A stretch of 60,448 nt of DNA from B1 sp964443415 (GTDB taxonomy: Bacteria > Bacteroidota > Bacteroidia > UKL13-3). The notes beneath the pieces are model-generated. The model was not told where the DNA came from. It searched no databases and saw only the letters and a program-made list of their open reading frames with translations. Each line of letters opens with the position of its first letter. The first letter of the stretch is position 1. A program made the position numbers and the translations under genes. The DNA lies in the NCBI GenBank assembly GCA_964443415.1, contig CAYUDC010000004.1, forward strand, positions 1 through 60,448, written 5' to 3'. This document shows, piece after piece, positions 25,305-33,901 of this stretch.

Positions 25305-26774
25305 ATGAATCCAACACTAAAAACACTCGGCGAGCTTAAAAAAGCAGGCTATAAAAGTAAATCTGTAAAACAAGAAATGCGTGATAACCTCATTCGGTTT
25401 TTGCAAGAAAAGCAGAATCCGTTTACGGGTATCCAAGGTTACGAGGATACGGTTATTCCACAACTTCAAACGGCCTTGTTATCCGAGCATAACATCATAT
25501 TTTTAGGTTTGCGTGGACAAGCTAAAACGCGCATGGCTCGCTTGATGCTTAACTTGCTAGACGAATACATGCCAGTGGTTGCGGGGAGTGAAATTAATGA
25601 TGATCCCTTACAGCCTTTAAGCAGATTTGCCATCGATTTAATTGCAGAGAAGGGAGATAAAACACCTATTGCTTGGGTACATAGAAACGACCGTTATACC
25701 GAGAAATTAGCTACGCCAGATGTATCGGTAGCAGATTTAATCGGAGATGTAGATCCAATCAAAGCAGCTACTTTAAAACTGCCTTATAACGACGAAAGAG
25801 TGATTCATTTTGGATTGATCCCACGCAGCCATCGTTGTATTTTTGTAATCAACGAGTTGCCAGATTTGCAAGCCCGTATCCAAGTTTCTTTGTTTAATAT
25901 TTTGCAGGAGGGCGATTTGCAAATACGTGGATTTAAGTTGAGATTTCCTTTAGATGTACAGTTTGTATTTACGGCAAACCCCGAAGATTATACCAACCGT
26001 GGCAGTATAGTTACCCCCTTAAAGGATAGAATTGATAGTCAGATTTTAACGCACTATCCTAAAACCATCCAATTGGCTAAAGCCATTACCACCCAAGAAG
26101 CGCATATCAAACCAATTCAAAAAGAGACCATCAGTGTAAGTTCATTGTTGTTAGACCTCATCGAGCAAATTGCCATGGAGGCACGTCAAAGTGATTTGGT
26201 TGATCAAAAGAGTGGGGTTTCTGCTAGATTAACCATCAGTGCACTAGAAAATCTTTATAGCGCTGCAGAGCGTAGAATGTTATTAGCAGGTGAAACCAAA
26301 ACACATGCGCGCATTGCCGATTTGTTTGGGGTTTTACCTAGCATTACTGGAAAGGTAGAATTGGTGTATGAAGGTGAATTAGAAGGAGCGGTGAATGTGG
26401 CTCAAATGCTCATAGGCAAAGCCATTAGAACCGTTTTTACTTCAAAATTTGCTAACCCAGAAAAGGCAAAAAAAGCCAAACAAAATAATCCTTATGAGCT
26501 CATTTTAAACTGGTTTAATGATGGTTATTCGGTAGAGTTGGCGCACATTACCACCGATTTGCAATACCAACAAATGCTGCTAACGGTAGAAGGCTTAGGT
26601 GAACTCATAAAGGCTAAATATCCAAAAGAAAAAGAAAGCGAAAAAGTTATTTTAATGGAATTGGTATTGCATGGATTAACAGAGTACAGTCAATTAAGCA
26701 GGCATAATTTAGCTAATGGAATGGCATTTAAAGACTTAATGTCTTCGATGTTTAACAGTAATCTCGACGCCTAA
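25305..26774 (+). CDS. MoxR/magnesium-chelatase-like AAA+ ATPase
   Basis: A 489-residue AAA+ ATPase. The Walker A region is GLRGQAKT at residues 68-75, the variant form of this group. Walker B is IFVINELPDL (ending in Asn-Glu), the sensor region is VFTANPEDYTNRGSIVTPLKDR, and a C-terminal helical bundle completes the protein. Such proteins are often labelled 'sigma-54-interacting' or 'magnesium chelatase', but no DNA-binding or sigma-54 motif is seen. Proteins of this type act as chaperone-like remodelers with a VWA partner, here probably the product of 21928-23025. The cellular target is unknown. Confidence 0.82.
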   Translation: MNPTLKTLGELKKAGYKSKSVKQEMRDNLIRFLQEKQNPFTGIQGYEDTVIPQLQTALLSEHNIIFLGLRGQAKTRMARLMLNLLDEYMPVVAGSEINDDPLQPLSRFAIDLIAEKGDKTPIAWVHRNDRYTEKLATPDVSVADLIGDVDPIKAATLKLPYNDERVIHFGLIPRSHRCIFVINELPDLQARIQVSLFNILQEGDLQIRGFKLRFPLDVQFVFTANPEDYTNRGSIVTPLKDRIDSQILTHYPKTIQLAKAITTQEAHIKPIQKETISVSSLLLDLIEQIAMEARQSDLVDQKSGVSARLTISALENLYSAAERRMLLAGETKTHARIADLFGVLPSITGKVELVYEGELEGAVNVAQMLIGKAIRTVFTSKFANPEKAKKAKQNNPYELILNWFNDGYSVELAHITTDLQYQQMLLTVEGLGELIKAKYPKEKESEKVILMELVLHGLTEYSQLSRHNLANGMAFKDLMSSMFNSNLDA

Positions 26775-26816
26775 AACAATTTATTGCGCTAATTGTAATA
26801 CTTATTGTCTGAGGAA

Positions 26817-26857
26817 GGTAAAATGATGCATTGCTCTAAGTAATCCATCATTTTACC
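26817..26857. promoter_or_regulatory. 12-base inverted repeat upstream of the efflux operon
   Basis: GGTAAAATGATG (26817-26828) and CATCATTTTACC (26846-26857) are perfectly complementary with a 17-base spacer, which itself can pair three more bases. It lies 13 bases before the -7 element at 26871. There is no T-tract, so it is more likely an operator or an mRNA structure than a terminator. Confidence 0.5.
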
Positions 26858-26870
26858 CATCCCAAAATCT

Positions 26871-26878
26871 TACCTTTG
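26871..26878 (+). promoter_or_regulatory. -7 promoter element of the efflux operon leader gene
   Basis: TACCTTTG exactly matches TAnnTTTG. It overlaps the most upstream possible start codon (TTG at 26876) of the following small gene, so that codon is unlikely to be the real start. Confidence 0.5.
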
Positions 26879-26887
26879 CACACCGTT

Positions 26888-27256
26888 TTGAAGAACCTAT
26901 CGAACCATATCAGGCTTGTATTTTCTTTTGTGATGGCCCTTTATTTACTGGGCTTGTCATGTGAAATTCATGCCATGTCGATTTCAAATATGTTTGGCAA
27001 TCAAACAACAGATCAGCTTTTTTACGACGACCATACCTCAACCGATGAGTCTTCGTCAACTTCAACAGAACAACAGGCAGAGAGTACTTCAGAAATTTCT
27101 TTTGAAGAAGAGTTAGAAGGCTTGCCAGATGCGCATTCGCAGCAAAATTATATTTTATGTAGTAAGGGCGATGGCATAGAACTTTGCTTTATGACAAAGC
27201 ATGTAAACTACCTGCCATTTCATCCAGATTTGCATTATCCGCCACCACGCGGGTAA
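26888..27256 (+). CDS. Small secreted protein of unknown function leading the efflux operon
   Basis: I do not recognise a family. With a TTG start at 26888 the product has 122 residues: a signal peptide (MKNLSNHIRLVFSF, then a hydrophobic core to EIHA), a Ser/Thr/Glu-rich acidic stretch (STDESSSTSTEQQAES), two cysteines, and a Pro-rich end HYPPPRG. Alternatives are TTG at 26876, which overlaps the -7 element, or ATG at 26933, which would leave a signal peptide without a basic N-terminus. It lies 65 bases before the efflux adaptor gene on the same strand, so it may be part of that operon. Whether it is translated is not certain. Confidence 0.55.
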   Translation: MKNLSNHIRLVFSFVMALYLLGLSCEIHAMSISNMFGNQTTDQLFYDDHTSTDESSSTSTEQQAESTSEISFEEELEGLPDAHSQQNYILCSKGDGIELCFMTKHVNYLPFHPDLHYPPPRG

Positions 27257-27269
27257 CAGTTTTTTATCA

Positions 27270-27284
27270 GGGTCGGTTCGACCC
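27270..27284. repeat. GGGTCG-GTT-CGACCC palindrome between small gene and efflux adaptor
   Basis: A perfect 6+3+6 base inverted repeat 13 bases after the small gene's stop. It contains GGTTCGACCC, a relative of the dispersed GGTTCAAACC motif. Confidence 0.5.
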
Positions 27285-27321
27285 AAACCATCATTCTATC
27301 ATTTTATAAAATTATCATTCC

Positions 27322-28398
27322 ATGCAAAAAATTGTATTGGGTGTTGCATTTGCTTGTTCCTTGATGCTTGGAGCTTGCAATAGTAATACACCTGTTGAAA
27401 GTAGAGAAACGTATAAAGTTATTAAACCAGTAATTGCAGACACCGCCTTTACTGAAGAGTATGTCTCAGAACTACATGCTGTAGCTAACATCGAAATTAG
27501 GTGTCGTGTAAAAGGGTTTATCGAAACCATTTTAGTAGATGAAGGTCAGACAGTGCAAAAAGGGCAAGTGCTTTTTAAACTCAGTAGCCAAGAGTATCAA
27601 CAAGAATTGCTAAAAGCCGAGGCTGCTTGGAAAAATGAGTTAGCAGAATTAAAGGCTGCCGAAATTGAACTTGAAAATACAGAACGATTATTTGCAAAGA
27701 AAATCATAGCTAAATCGGAACTCGATTTGGCAAAGGCAAAACTAGAAATGCACAAAGCCAAGGTAGAGGAGGCTAAGGCACATGAGTTGCAAGCAAGGCA
27801 TAACCTTTCTTTTACATTGGTTAGGGCGCCCTTTGATGGTATAATCAATAGGATTCCAAATAAAACAGGTAGTTTAGTAGATGAGGGTACTTTGCTAACT
27901 ACGCTTTCTAATAACAAAGAAATGTTGGCCTACTTTAATGTATCCGAAAGTGATTACCTAGACTATGCAGTAACTACTCATTGGAATGATACCAGAAGTG
28001 TGTCGCTGGTGTTAGCAAATGGCACGCCATACGATCAAATAGGACACATAGAAACAGTAGAAAGCGAGTTTGATCCACTCACCGGAAACATTGCCTTTAG
28101 AGCCAGATTTCCTAATCCTAAAAAGGTGTTGAAGCATGGTTCAAATGGAAAAATTATTGTTAGAAAACAGCTTAAAAAAGCTTTGTTAATTCCTCAGAAA
28201 TCAACCTTTGAAATTCAGGATAAAGTTTTTGTTTATGTAGTAAAAGAAGACTCCACGCTTGAACAAAGAAACATAAGCATTAAGAAGAGATTACCGCATT
28301 TGTATGTGTTGTCGGCCGGACTTACAGCCAACGAAACCCTCTTGTTAGAGGGAACGCAAAATGTGAAGCCAGGAGATAAAATTAGTATTCAGAAATAA
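27322..28398 (+). CDS. RND efflux periplasmic adaptor (membrane fusion protein)
   Basis: The adaptor that links the inner-membrane RND pump to the outer-membrane channel. The 358-residue protein is a lipoprotein: lipobox LGAC with Cys19. The barrel-sandwich (lipoyl-like) halves are RCRVKGFIETILVDEGQTV and LVRAPFDGIINRI, separated by a long helical hairpin rich in Ala, Glu and Lys (about residues 90-150). A beta-barrel and a membrane-proximal domain follow. The RND pump gene starts 26 bases after its stop. The exported compound is unknown. Confidence 0.95.
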   Translation: MQKIVLGVAFACSLMLGACNSNTPVESRETYKVIKPVIADTAFTEEYVSELHAVANIEIRCRVKGFIETILVDEGQTVQKGQVLFKLSSQEYQQELLKAEAAWKNELAELKAAEIELENTERLFAKKIIAKSELDLAKAKLEMHKAKVEEAKAHELQARHNLSFTLVRAPFDGIINRIPNKTGSLVDEGTLLTTLSNNKEMLAYFNVSESDYLDYAVTTHWNDTRSVSLVLANGTPYDQIGHIETVESEFDPLTGNIAFRARFPNPKKVLKHGSNGKIIVRKQLKKALLIPQKSTFEIQDKVFVYVVKEDSTLEQRNISIKKRLPHLYVLSAGLTANETLLLEGTQNVKPGDKISIQK

Positions 28399-28424
28399 TC
28401 TTTAGTGATTCAATTTAAACATTC

Positions 28425-31400
28425 ATGACCTCAAAATTTATACATCGACCGGTATTATCTATTGTGATATCGGTATTTATTACACTTTTGGGGATAATAT
28501 CCTTGGTGCAATTGCCCATTACGCAATTCCCAGATATTGCTCCACCCGAAGTAAATGTTACTACCAAATATACTGGCGCCAATGCCGAAACCTGCGTAAA
28601 GGCAGTAGTAACCCCATTAGAAAGAGCCATCAATGGTGTACCTGGAATGTCTTATATGTCTTCTGTTTCGGGTAATGACGGTTCAAGTGTAATTCAGATT
28701 ATTTTTAAGGCAGGAACCGACCCTGAAATTGCTGCGGTAAACGTACAAAACAGGGTTTCATCTGTGTTAGACGAATTGCCAGAAGAAGCCAAAAAGCAAG
28801 GAGTAATTGTAGAAAAAGTACAAAACTCTATGTTGTTATACTTAAATATTTTAAGTAACGATAGTGTGTTAGACGAAAAGTTCCTTTATAACTTTGTAGA
28901 CATTAATGTGATTGCAGAGCTTAGAAGGATCGAAGGAGTAGGCTTTGCTGATATTATGGGGATGAGAGAATATGCCATGCGTATTTGGCTCAAACCTGAT
29001 AAAATGTATATGTATAACATCTCTGCCAACGAAGTGGTGGAGCTATTAAGAAAGCAGAACGTAGAGGCTGCCCCTGGTAAAATTGGTGAGAGCTCTGGCA
29101 AACAAGCTCAAACCATGCAATATGTTTTAAAGTATACAGGTAAATACAATACCAAGCAGTCGTATGAAAACATTGTATTAATTAGCAAAGAGAATGGCGA
29201 GATCATTCGTTTGAAAGACATTGCTGATGTAGATTTTGATTCGCAAGAATATGATGTGATCTCTAAAGAAAATGGCAGGCCTTCGGCAGCTATTTTACTA
29301 AAGCAAAGGCCAGGTACCAATGCCAAAGAGGTTATCGAGCGTATTAAGGAGCGTATGGCGGTCATCAAAGAATCTTCTTTCCCGCCAGGTATGGATTATA
29401 CCATTAGCTATGATGTATCGCAATTTTTGGATGCATCTATTCACGAAGTGCTTAAAACCTTATTCGAAGCCTTTATTCTAGTAGCATTAGTGGTGTTTAT
29501 CTTCTTGCAAGATTTTCGCTCTACGGTTATCCCAATCTTGGCTGTGCCAGTTTCGTTGATAGGTACTTTTTTCTTTATGAATTTATTGGGTTTCTCTTTA
29601 AATCTAATCACACTTTTTGCCTTGGTATTAGCCATTGGAATTGTAGTAGACGATGCCATTGTGGTAATTGAAGCGGTGCATGCCAAAATGGAAAAGTCTA
29701 ATATAGGTGTTCGTAAAGCAACCGAGCAAGCCATGAAAGAAATCAGTGGAGCCATTATTGCTATCACCTTGTTTATGGCTGCGGTATTTATTCCGGTTTC
29801 ATTTCTCGAAGGCCCTACTGGTATTTTTTACAGGCAATTTTCGCTTACCATGGCCATCGCAATTTTGCTTTCTGGAGTTACGGCCTTAACCCTTACGCCA
29901 GCTTTGTGTGTATTGTTTATTAAATCTACGCACCATCATGGGCATAGTAAAAATTTGCTATCAAGGTTCTTCCATGCCTTTAACCAATGGTATGATGGAT
30001 TGTCTAGTAAGTATAAATTCTTAATAGAAAAGATTGCCAATAGACGCATCATTACCTTTGGGGTGTTAATTGCGTTTAGCATAGGCTCTGGAATATTAAG
30101 CAAGTTTGTGGCATCTGGCTTTATACCAGAAGAAGATCAAGGTGCCATCTATGCCAATATTAATACACCTGTAGGTGCAACCTTAGAAAGAACAGAAATG
30201 GCGGTAGACGAAATTCAAAAGGTGGCTAATCAAATGTCTTCGGTAAGCTCTGTTTCTAGTCTGGCAGGCTACAGTGTATTGTCTGAAGGTACTGGTGCTA
30301 TTTATGGTATGAACCTCATCAATTTAAAGAAGTGGGAAGAAAGAACACAATCTGATAAGGAAATCATTAGAGAGCTGCAAGATAAAACGGCGCATATCAA
30401 GGATGCTAATATTGAGTTTTTTACACCACCACCAGTGCCTGGATATGGTAACTCAAGTGGTTTTGAGTTGAGGTTGTTGGATAAAACGGGTTCAGGGGAT
30501 TTATCAAAGTTTCAAAAAGTAGCAGATGCATTTGTGGAGGAGCTAAACAAATGTCCCGAGATAAGCAATTCGTTTACCACCTTTAACGCGAGTTTCCCTC
30601 AATACATGCTGCATTTAGATGGCGATAAAGCGGCACAAAAAGGCATAGATGCAGATAATGCCATGAGCACCCTTCAAACACTTATTGGAAGTGAGTATGC
30701 CACCAACTTCATACGATTTGGACAAATGTATAAAGTAATGGTGCAAGCCTTGCCACAATACCGCGCGCAACCAGATGATATTTTAAATCTTTATATCAAA
30801 AATTCGCGCAACGAAATGGTGCCCTACTCTTCGTTTATGCGCATAGAAAAAGTATATGGGCCAGAACAAGTTACCCGTTATAACATGTACACTTCGGCCA
30901 TGGTCAATGGTCAACCCTCTGTGGGGTATAGCAGTGGCCAAGCCATAGATGCTATCAAGAGAACAGCGGCACAAAAACTTCCTAAAGGATTTGGTTATGA
31001 TTGGGCCGGATCGTCGCGCGACCAAGCCAATGCGGGTAACCAAGCGGTGTTTATATTTTTAATTTGTTTGGTGTTTGTATATCTTTTGTTGTCTGCGCAA
31101 TACGAGAGCTTTTTATTGCCACTTGCCGTGTTGTTGTCGCTTCCGGTTGGAATTTTTGGAGCCTTCTTTTTGCTATGGACAATGGGGCTAGAGAATAATA
31201 TTTATGCTCAAATAGCCATGATTATGCTCATTGGTATTTTAGGTAAAAATGCCATTCTAATCATTGAGTTTGCTACCCTCAAACACCGCGAAGGAGCCAG
31301 TGTCTTTCAATCGGCAGTAGAGGGAGCTGTGGCAAGGTTGCGTCCAATTCTCATGACTTCTTTTGCCTTTATTGCGGGCCTTATTCCATTGATGTTGGCT

Positions 31401-31577
31401 TCAGGTGCGGGCGAAATTGGTAACAACACCATAGGCGGAGCTACTGCTGGTGGAATGTTGTTTGGAACTGTCTTTGGGGTAATAGTCATCCCTGGATTAT
31501 ACATTGTGTTTGCCAGCATTGGCGAAAGGCTAAAAAACAAGAAAAAAGAGGTGATGGCTTTCACAGAAACTATTTAA
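28425..31577 (+). CDS. RND-family inner-membrane efflux pump (HAE1 type)
   Basis: Proton-driven transporter of 1050 residues, the standard length for AcrB/MexB-type pumps. TM1 and the following QFPDIAPPEVNVTTKYTGA are typical. The proton-relay region contains IVVDDAIVVIEAV with the two aspartates of TM4, and the second half has GKNAILIIEFA in TM10. Large periplasmic loops lie between TM1-2 and TM7-8. Together with the adaptor before it and the outer-membrane factor 6 bases after it, it makes a complete tripartite pump. Substrates are probably hydrophobic toxic compounds, by family. Confidence 0.97.
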   Translation: MTSKFIHRPVLSIVISVFITLLGIISLVQLPITQFPDIAPPEVNVTTKYTGANAETCVKAVVTPLERAINGVPGMSYMSSVSGNDGSSVIQIIFKAGTDPEIAAVNVQNRVSSVLDELPEEAKKQGVIVEKVQNSMLLYLNILSNDSVLDEKFLYNFVDINVIAELRRIEGVGFADIMGMREYAMRIWLKPDKMYMYNISANEVVELLRKQNVEAAPGKIGESSGKQAQTMQYVLKYTGKYNTKQSYENIVLISKENGEIIRLKDIADVDFDSQEYDVISKENGRPSAAILLKQRPGTNAKEVIERIKERMAVIKESSFPPGMDYTISYDVSQFLDASIHEVLKTLFEAFILVALVVFIFLQDFRSTVIPILAVPVSLIGTFFFMNLLGFSLNLITLFALVLAIGIVVDDAIVVIEAVHAKMEKSNIGVRKATEQAMKEISGAIIAITLFMAAVFIPVSFLEGPTGIFYRQFSLTMAIAILLSGVTALTLTPALCVLFIKSTHHHGHSKNLLSRFFHAFNQWYDGLSSKYKFLIEKIANRRIITFGVLIAFSIGSGILSKFVASGFIPEEDQGAIYANINTPVGATLERTEMAVDEIQKVANQMSSVSSVSSLAGYSVLSEGTGAIYGMNLINLKKWEERTQSDKEIIRELQDKTAHIKDANIEFFTPPPVPGYGNSSGFELRLLDKTGSGDLSKFQKVADAFVEELNKCPEISNSFTTFNASFPQYMLHLDGDKAAQKGIDADNAMSTLQTLIGSEYATNFIRFGQMYKVMVQALPQYRAQPDDILNLYIKNSRNEMVPYSSFMRIEKVYGPEQVTRYNMYTSAMVNGQPSVGYSSGQAIDAIKRTAAQKLPKGFGYDWAGSSRDQANAGNQAVFIFLICLVFVYLLLSAQYESFLLPLAVLLSLPVGIFGAFFLLWTMGLENNIYAQIAMIMLIGILGKNAILIIEFATLKHREGASVFQSAVEGAVARLRPILMTSFAFIAGLIPLMLASGAGEIGNNTIGGATAGGMLFGTVFGVIVIPGLYIVFASIGERLKNKKKEVMAFTETI

Positions 31578-31583
31578 TCAATC

Positions 31584-33008
31584 ATGAAATTAAAACGTTT
31601 TATCTTAATCATAATAGGTTTATCAGGTTTGGTAGCTTGCAAATCTTTGCAAACCGAGTTGTCGGTTCAACCCAAAACGATACCTGCAAATTATAGTGAT
31701 GCGCAAGATTCTGCCAATATTAGCAATTTGTATTGGCGACAATATTTTGGAGATTCTTTTTTGACCCAACTCATTGATACAGCATTGGTTCAAAACCTAG
31801 ACCTTCAAATGGCCTTTCAACGAATAGAAATTGCCAGAGCACAAACCAAAGCTGCAATGGGCAATCAATTGCCTACTCTTAATGCCAACACCAGTATGGG
31901 CCAAAGAAAGTTTGGCTTTTATACCATGGATGATGCTGGAAATAGGGTAACCGAGTTTGCGCCAGGAGATACCATTCCTACGCATTTGCCAGATTACTAT
32001 GTTGGTTTAACTGCCAGCTGGGAGCTAGATGTTTGGGGTAAACTGAGGAACCAACGTAAATCGGCATTGGCAAACTATCTGGCCAGTATGGAAGGGAGAA
32101 AATTTGTTGTCTCTAACTTGGTTTCTGAAATAGCGGTAAGTTATTACGAGTTAATAGCCTTAGACAATGAGCTTGAGATATTACTGCAAACCATCCAAAA
32201 ACAGGAGGAAGCTTTGGAGGTTATTCGTTTGCAAAAAGAAACAGGTAGGTCTACTGAGTTAGCCGCTCAACAATTCGAAGCACAGCTGTTAAGTTTTAAA
32301 GCCATGGAGTTTGAAACGAGGCAAAAAATATCCATGCAAGAAAACCAGATTAACTATTTGCTAGGTAGATTTCCTCAGCCAATCAACCGAAAAAAAGAAG
32401 TGTTGTTTTCCCATGGACATCCTAGTATCAAAGCGGGTATTCCTTCTGAATTATTGTTGAACCGACCTGATATAAGGGCAGCTGAGTTTGAATTGCAAGC
32501 CACTAAATTTGATGTAAAGTCGGCCAAAGCAAATTTTTATCCCACCATCAACCTTTCGGCCAGCTTTGGATTTCAGGCCTATCAACCACAATTTTTGTTT
32601 TTGTCGCCCGCCTCAAACGCCTACAATTTATTGGGAAGTATCATGGCCCCAGTGGTCAACAGAAATGCCATCAAGGCACATTTTAGAAAGGCCAAAGCCA
32701 ATCAGCTCAATGCTATGTATCATTATCAACAAACCATTATCAATGGGTTTGTAGAAGTGAGCAATGAATTGCAACAAATAAAAAATCTTGCCGAGATAAA
32801 TGGGTTAAAGTTAAGGCAAAAAGAATTACTCCAAAAATCGGTAGAAACCTCACAGGATTTGTATAGGGCAACAAGGGCCTCTTATTTAGAAGTATTGTTG
32901 ACCCAACAAAATTTCTTACAATCGCAATTAGAGCTAGTGGATGCTGGCAAACGGCAACAAATTGCCAAGGTAAAATTATATAAAGCCTTAGGTGGAGGTT
33001 GGCGCTAG
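31584..33008 (+). CDS. Outer-membrane efflux lipoprotein (TolC/NodT family)
   Basis: Outer-membrane channel component of the tripartite pump, 474 residues. A lipoprotein signal ends with lipobox LVAC, Cys19. Two OEP repeats follow. The conserved ASWELDVWGKLRNQRKSALA segment marks the first, and LLNRPDIRAAEFELQATKFDVKSA the second, typical for the NodT subfamily. It starts 6 bases after the pump gene. A relative of the dispersed motif, TCGGTTCAACCC (31662-31673), encodes SVQP just after the lipobox. Confidence 0.94.
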   Translation: MKLKRFILIIIGLSGLVACKSLQTELSVQPKTIPANYSDAQDSANISNLYWRQYFGDSFLTQLIDTALVQNLDLQMAFQRIEIARAQTKAAMGNQLPTLNANTSMGQRKFGFYTMDDAGNRVTEFAPGDTIPTHLPDYYVGLTASWELDVWGKLRNQRKSALANYLASMEGRKFVVSNLVSEIAVSYYELIALDNELEILLQTIQKQEEALEVIRLQKETGRSTELAAQQFEAQLLSFKAMEFETRQKISMQENQINYLLGRFPQPINRKKEVLFSHGHPSIKAGIPSELLLNRPDIRAAEFELQATKFDVKSAKANFYPTINLSASFGFQAYQPQFLFLSPASNAYNLLGSIMAPVVNRNAIKAHFRKAKANQLNAMYHYQQTIINGFVEVSNELQQIKNLAEINGLKLRQKELLQKSVETSQDLYRATRASYLEVLLTQQNFLQSQLELVDAGKRQQIAKVKLYKALGGGWR

Positions 33009-33056
33009 GATGGCTTGTATTTGTTTTGTAAGTATAATGATGTATTTTGTGTAGGT

Positions 33057-33830
33057 ATGAAAACGAAAGAAGAGATTGTGAATGATTGGCTGCCACGCTA
33101 TACTGGCAGGCCTTTAGATGGATTTGGGGAGTACATATTACTCACTAATTTTATTCAATATGTAGATTTGTTTGCAGCCAAATATCAAGTAGAAGTGATG
33201 GGCAGAGACAAGCCTATGCAAACAGCCACTGCAGAGAATATTACCATTATTAATTTTGGGATGGGCAGTGCCATGGCAGCTACCTGCATGGATTTGCTAA
33301 GTGCCATAAAGCCTAAGGCGGCATTGTTTTTAGGCAAATGCGGTGGCTTAAAAAAAGTAACCAAAGTGGGAGATTTTATCTTACCTATTGCAGCCATTAG
33401 AGGAGAGGGTACAAGCAATGATTATATCATGGAAGAAATTCCGGCACTTCCTTCCTTTAGGTTACAGAAGGCGGTTTCTGCCTCTATCGTAAAACACGAT
33501 TTAGATTATTGGACAGGCACAGTGTATACTACCAATCGAAGGGTTTGGGAACACGATGAGCAGTTTAAAGATTACCTCAGAAAAACAAGAGCCATGGGCA
33601 TAGATATGGAAACTGCTACTATTTTTATTGTAGGTTTCATCAATCAAATACCCAAGGGAGCTTTGTTGTTGGTAAGTGATAATCCGATGGTGCCCGAAGG
33701 GGTAAAAACCTCTAAAAGCGATTCGACGGTTTCTGCCAATTATGTTAAAAAGCATTTAGAGATTGGCATTGATTCTTTGATAGAATTGAGGGATAGTGGC
33801 GAATCGGTGAAACACTTGCGGTTTGAATAA
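33057..33830 (+). CDS. amn: AMP nucleosidase
   Basis: Hydrolyses AMP to adenine and ribose 5-phosphate, a purine-balancing reaction in the cytoplasm. I choose the ATG at 33057 (MKTKEEIVNDWLPRYTGRPL), which matches the Bacteroidota form of the family; the frame is open 14 codons upstream. The 257-residue protein has the nucleoside-phosphorylase fold signatures INFGMGSAMAATCMDLL, FLGKCGGLK, GIDMETATIF and LLVSDNPMVPEG. GTATTTTG ends 7 bases before the ATG, suggesting a very short or absent leader. It follows the efflux operon by 48 bases but need not belong to it. Confidence 0.92.
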   Translation: MKTKEEIVNDWLPRYTGRPLDGFGEYILLTNFIQYVDLFAAKYQVEVMGRDKPMQTATAENITIINFGMGSAMAATCMDLLSAIKPKAALFLGKCGGLKKVTKVGDFILPIAAIRGEGTSNDYIMEEIPALPSFRLQKAVSASIVKHDLDYWTGTVYTTNRRVWEHDEQFKDYLRKTRAMGIDMETATIFIVGFINQIPKGALLLVSDNPMVPEGVKTSKSDSTVSANYVKKHLEIGIDSLIELRDSGESVKHLRFE

Positions 33831-33887
33831 TCAATCGATAATATTTTAACGTTTATCGACAAATGCTTTAACTGATAAATCTAGCTT

Positions 33888-33895
33888 TATCTTTG
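33888..33895 (+). promoter_or_regulatory. -7 promoter element directly before the ABC exporter gene
   Basis: TATCTTTG exactly matches TAnnTTTG, 6 bases before the ATG at 33902. A leaderless mRNA is likely. Confidence 0.55.
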
Positions 33896-33901
33896 CGCCC
33901 C

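Noticed and set aside
27822..27836. GGGCGCCC palindrome in the efflux adaptor gene as another hairpin element
   Set aside because: Only eight bases, no loop, and it encodes the conserved RAPFDG motif of adaptor proteins.
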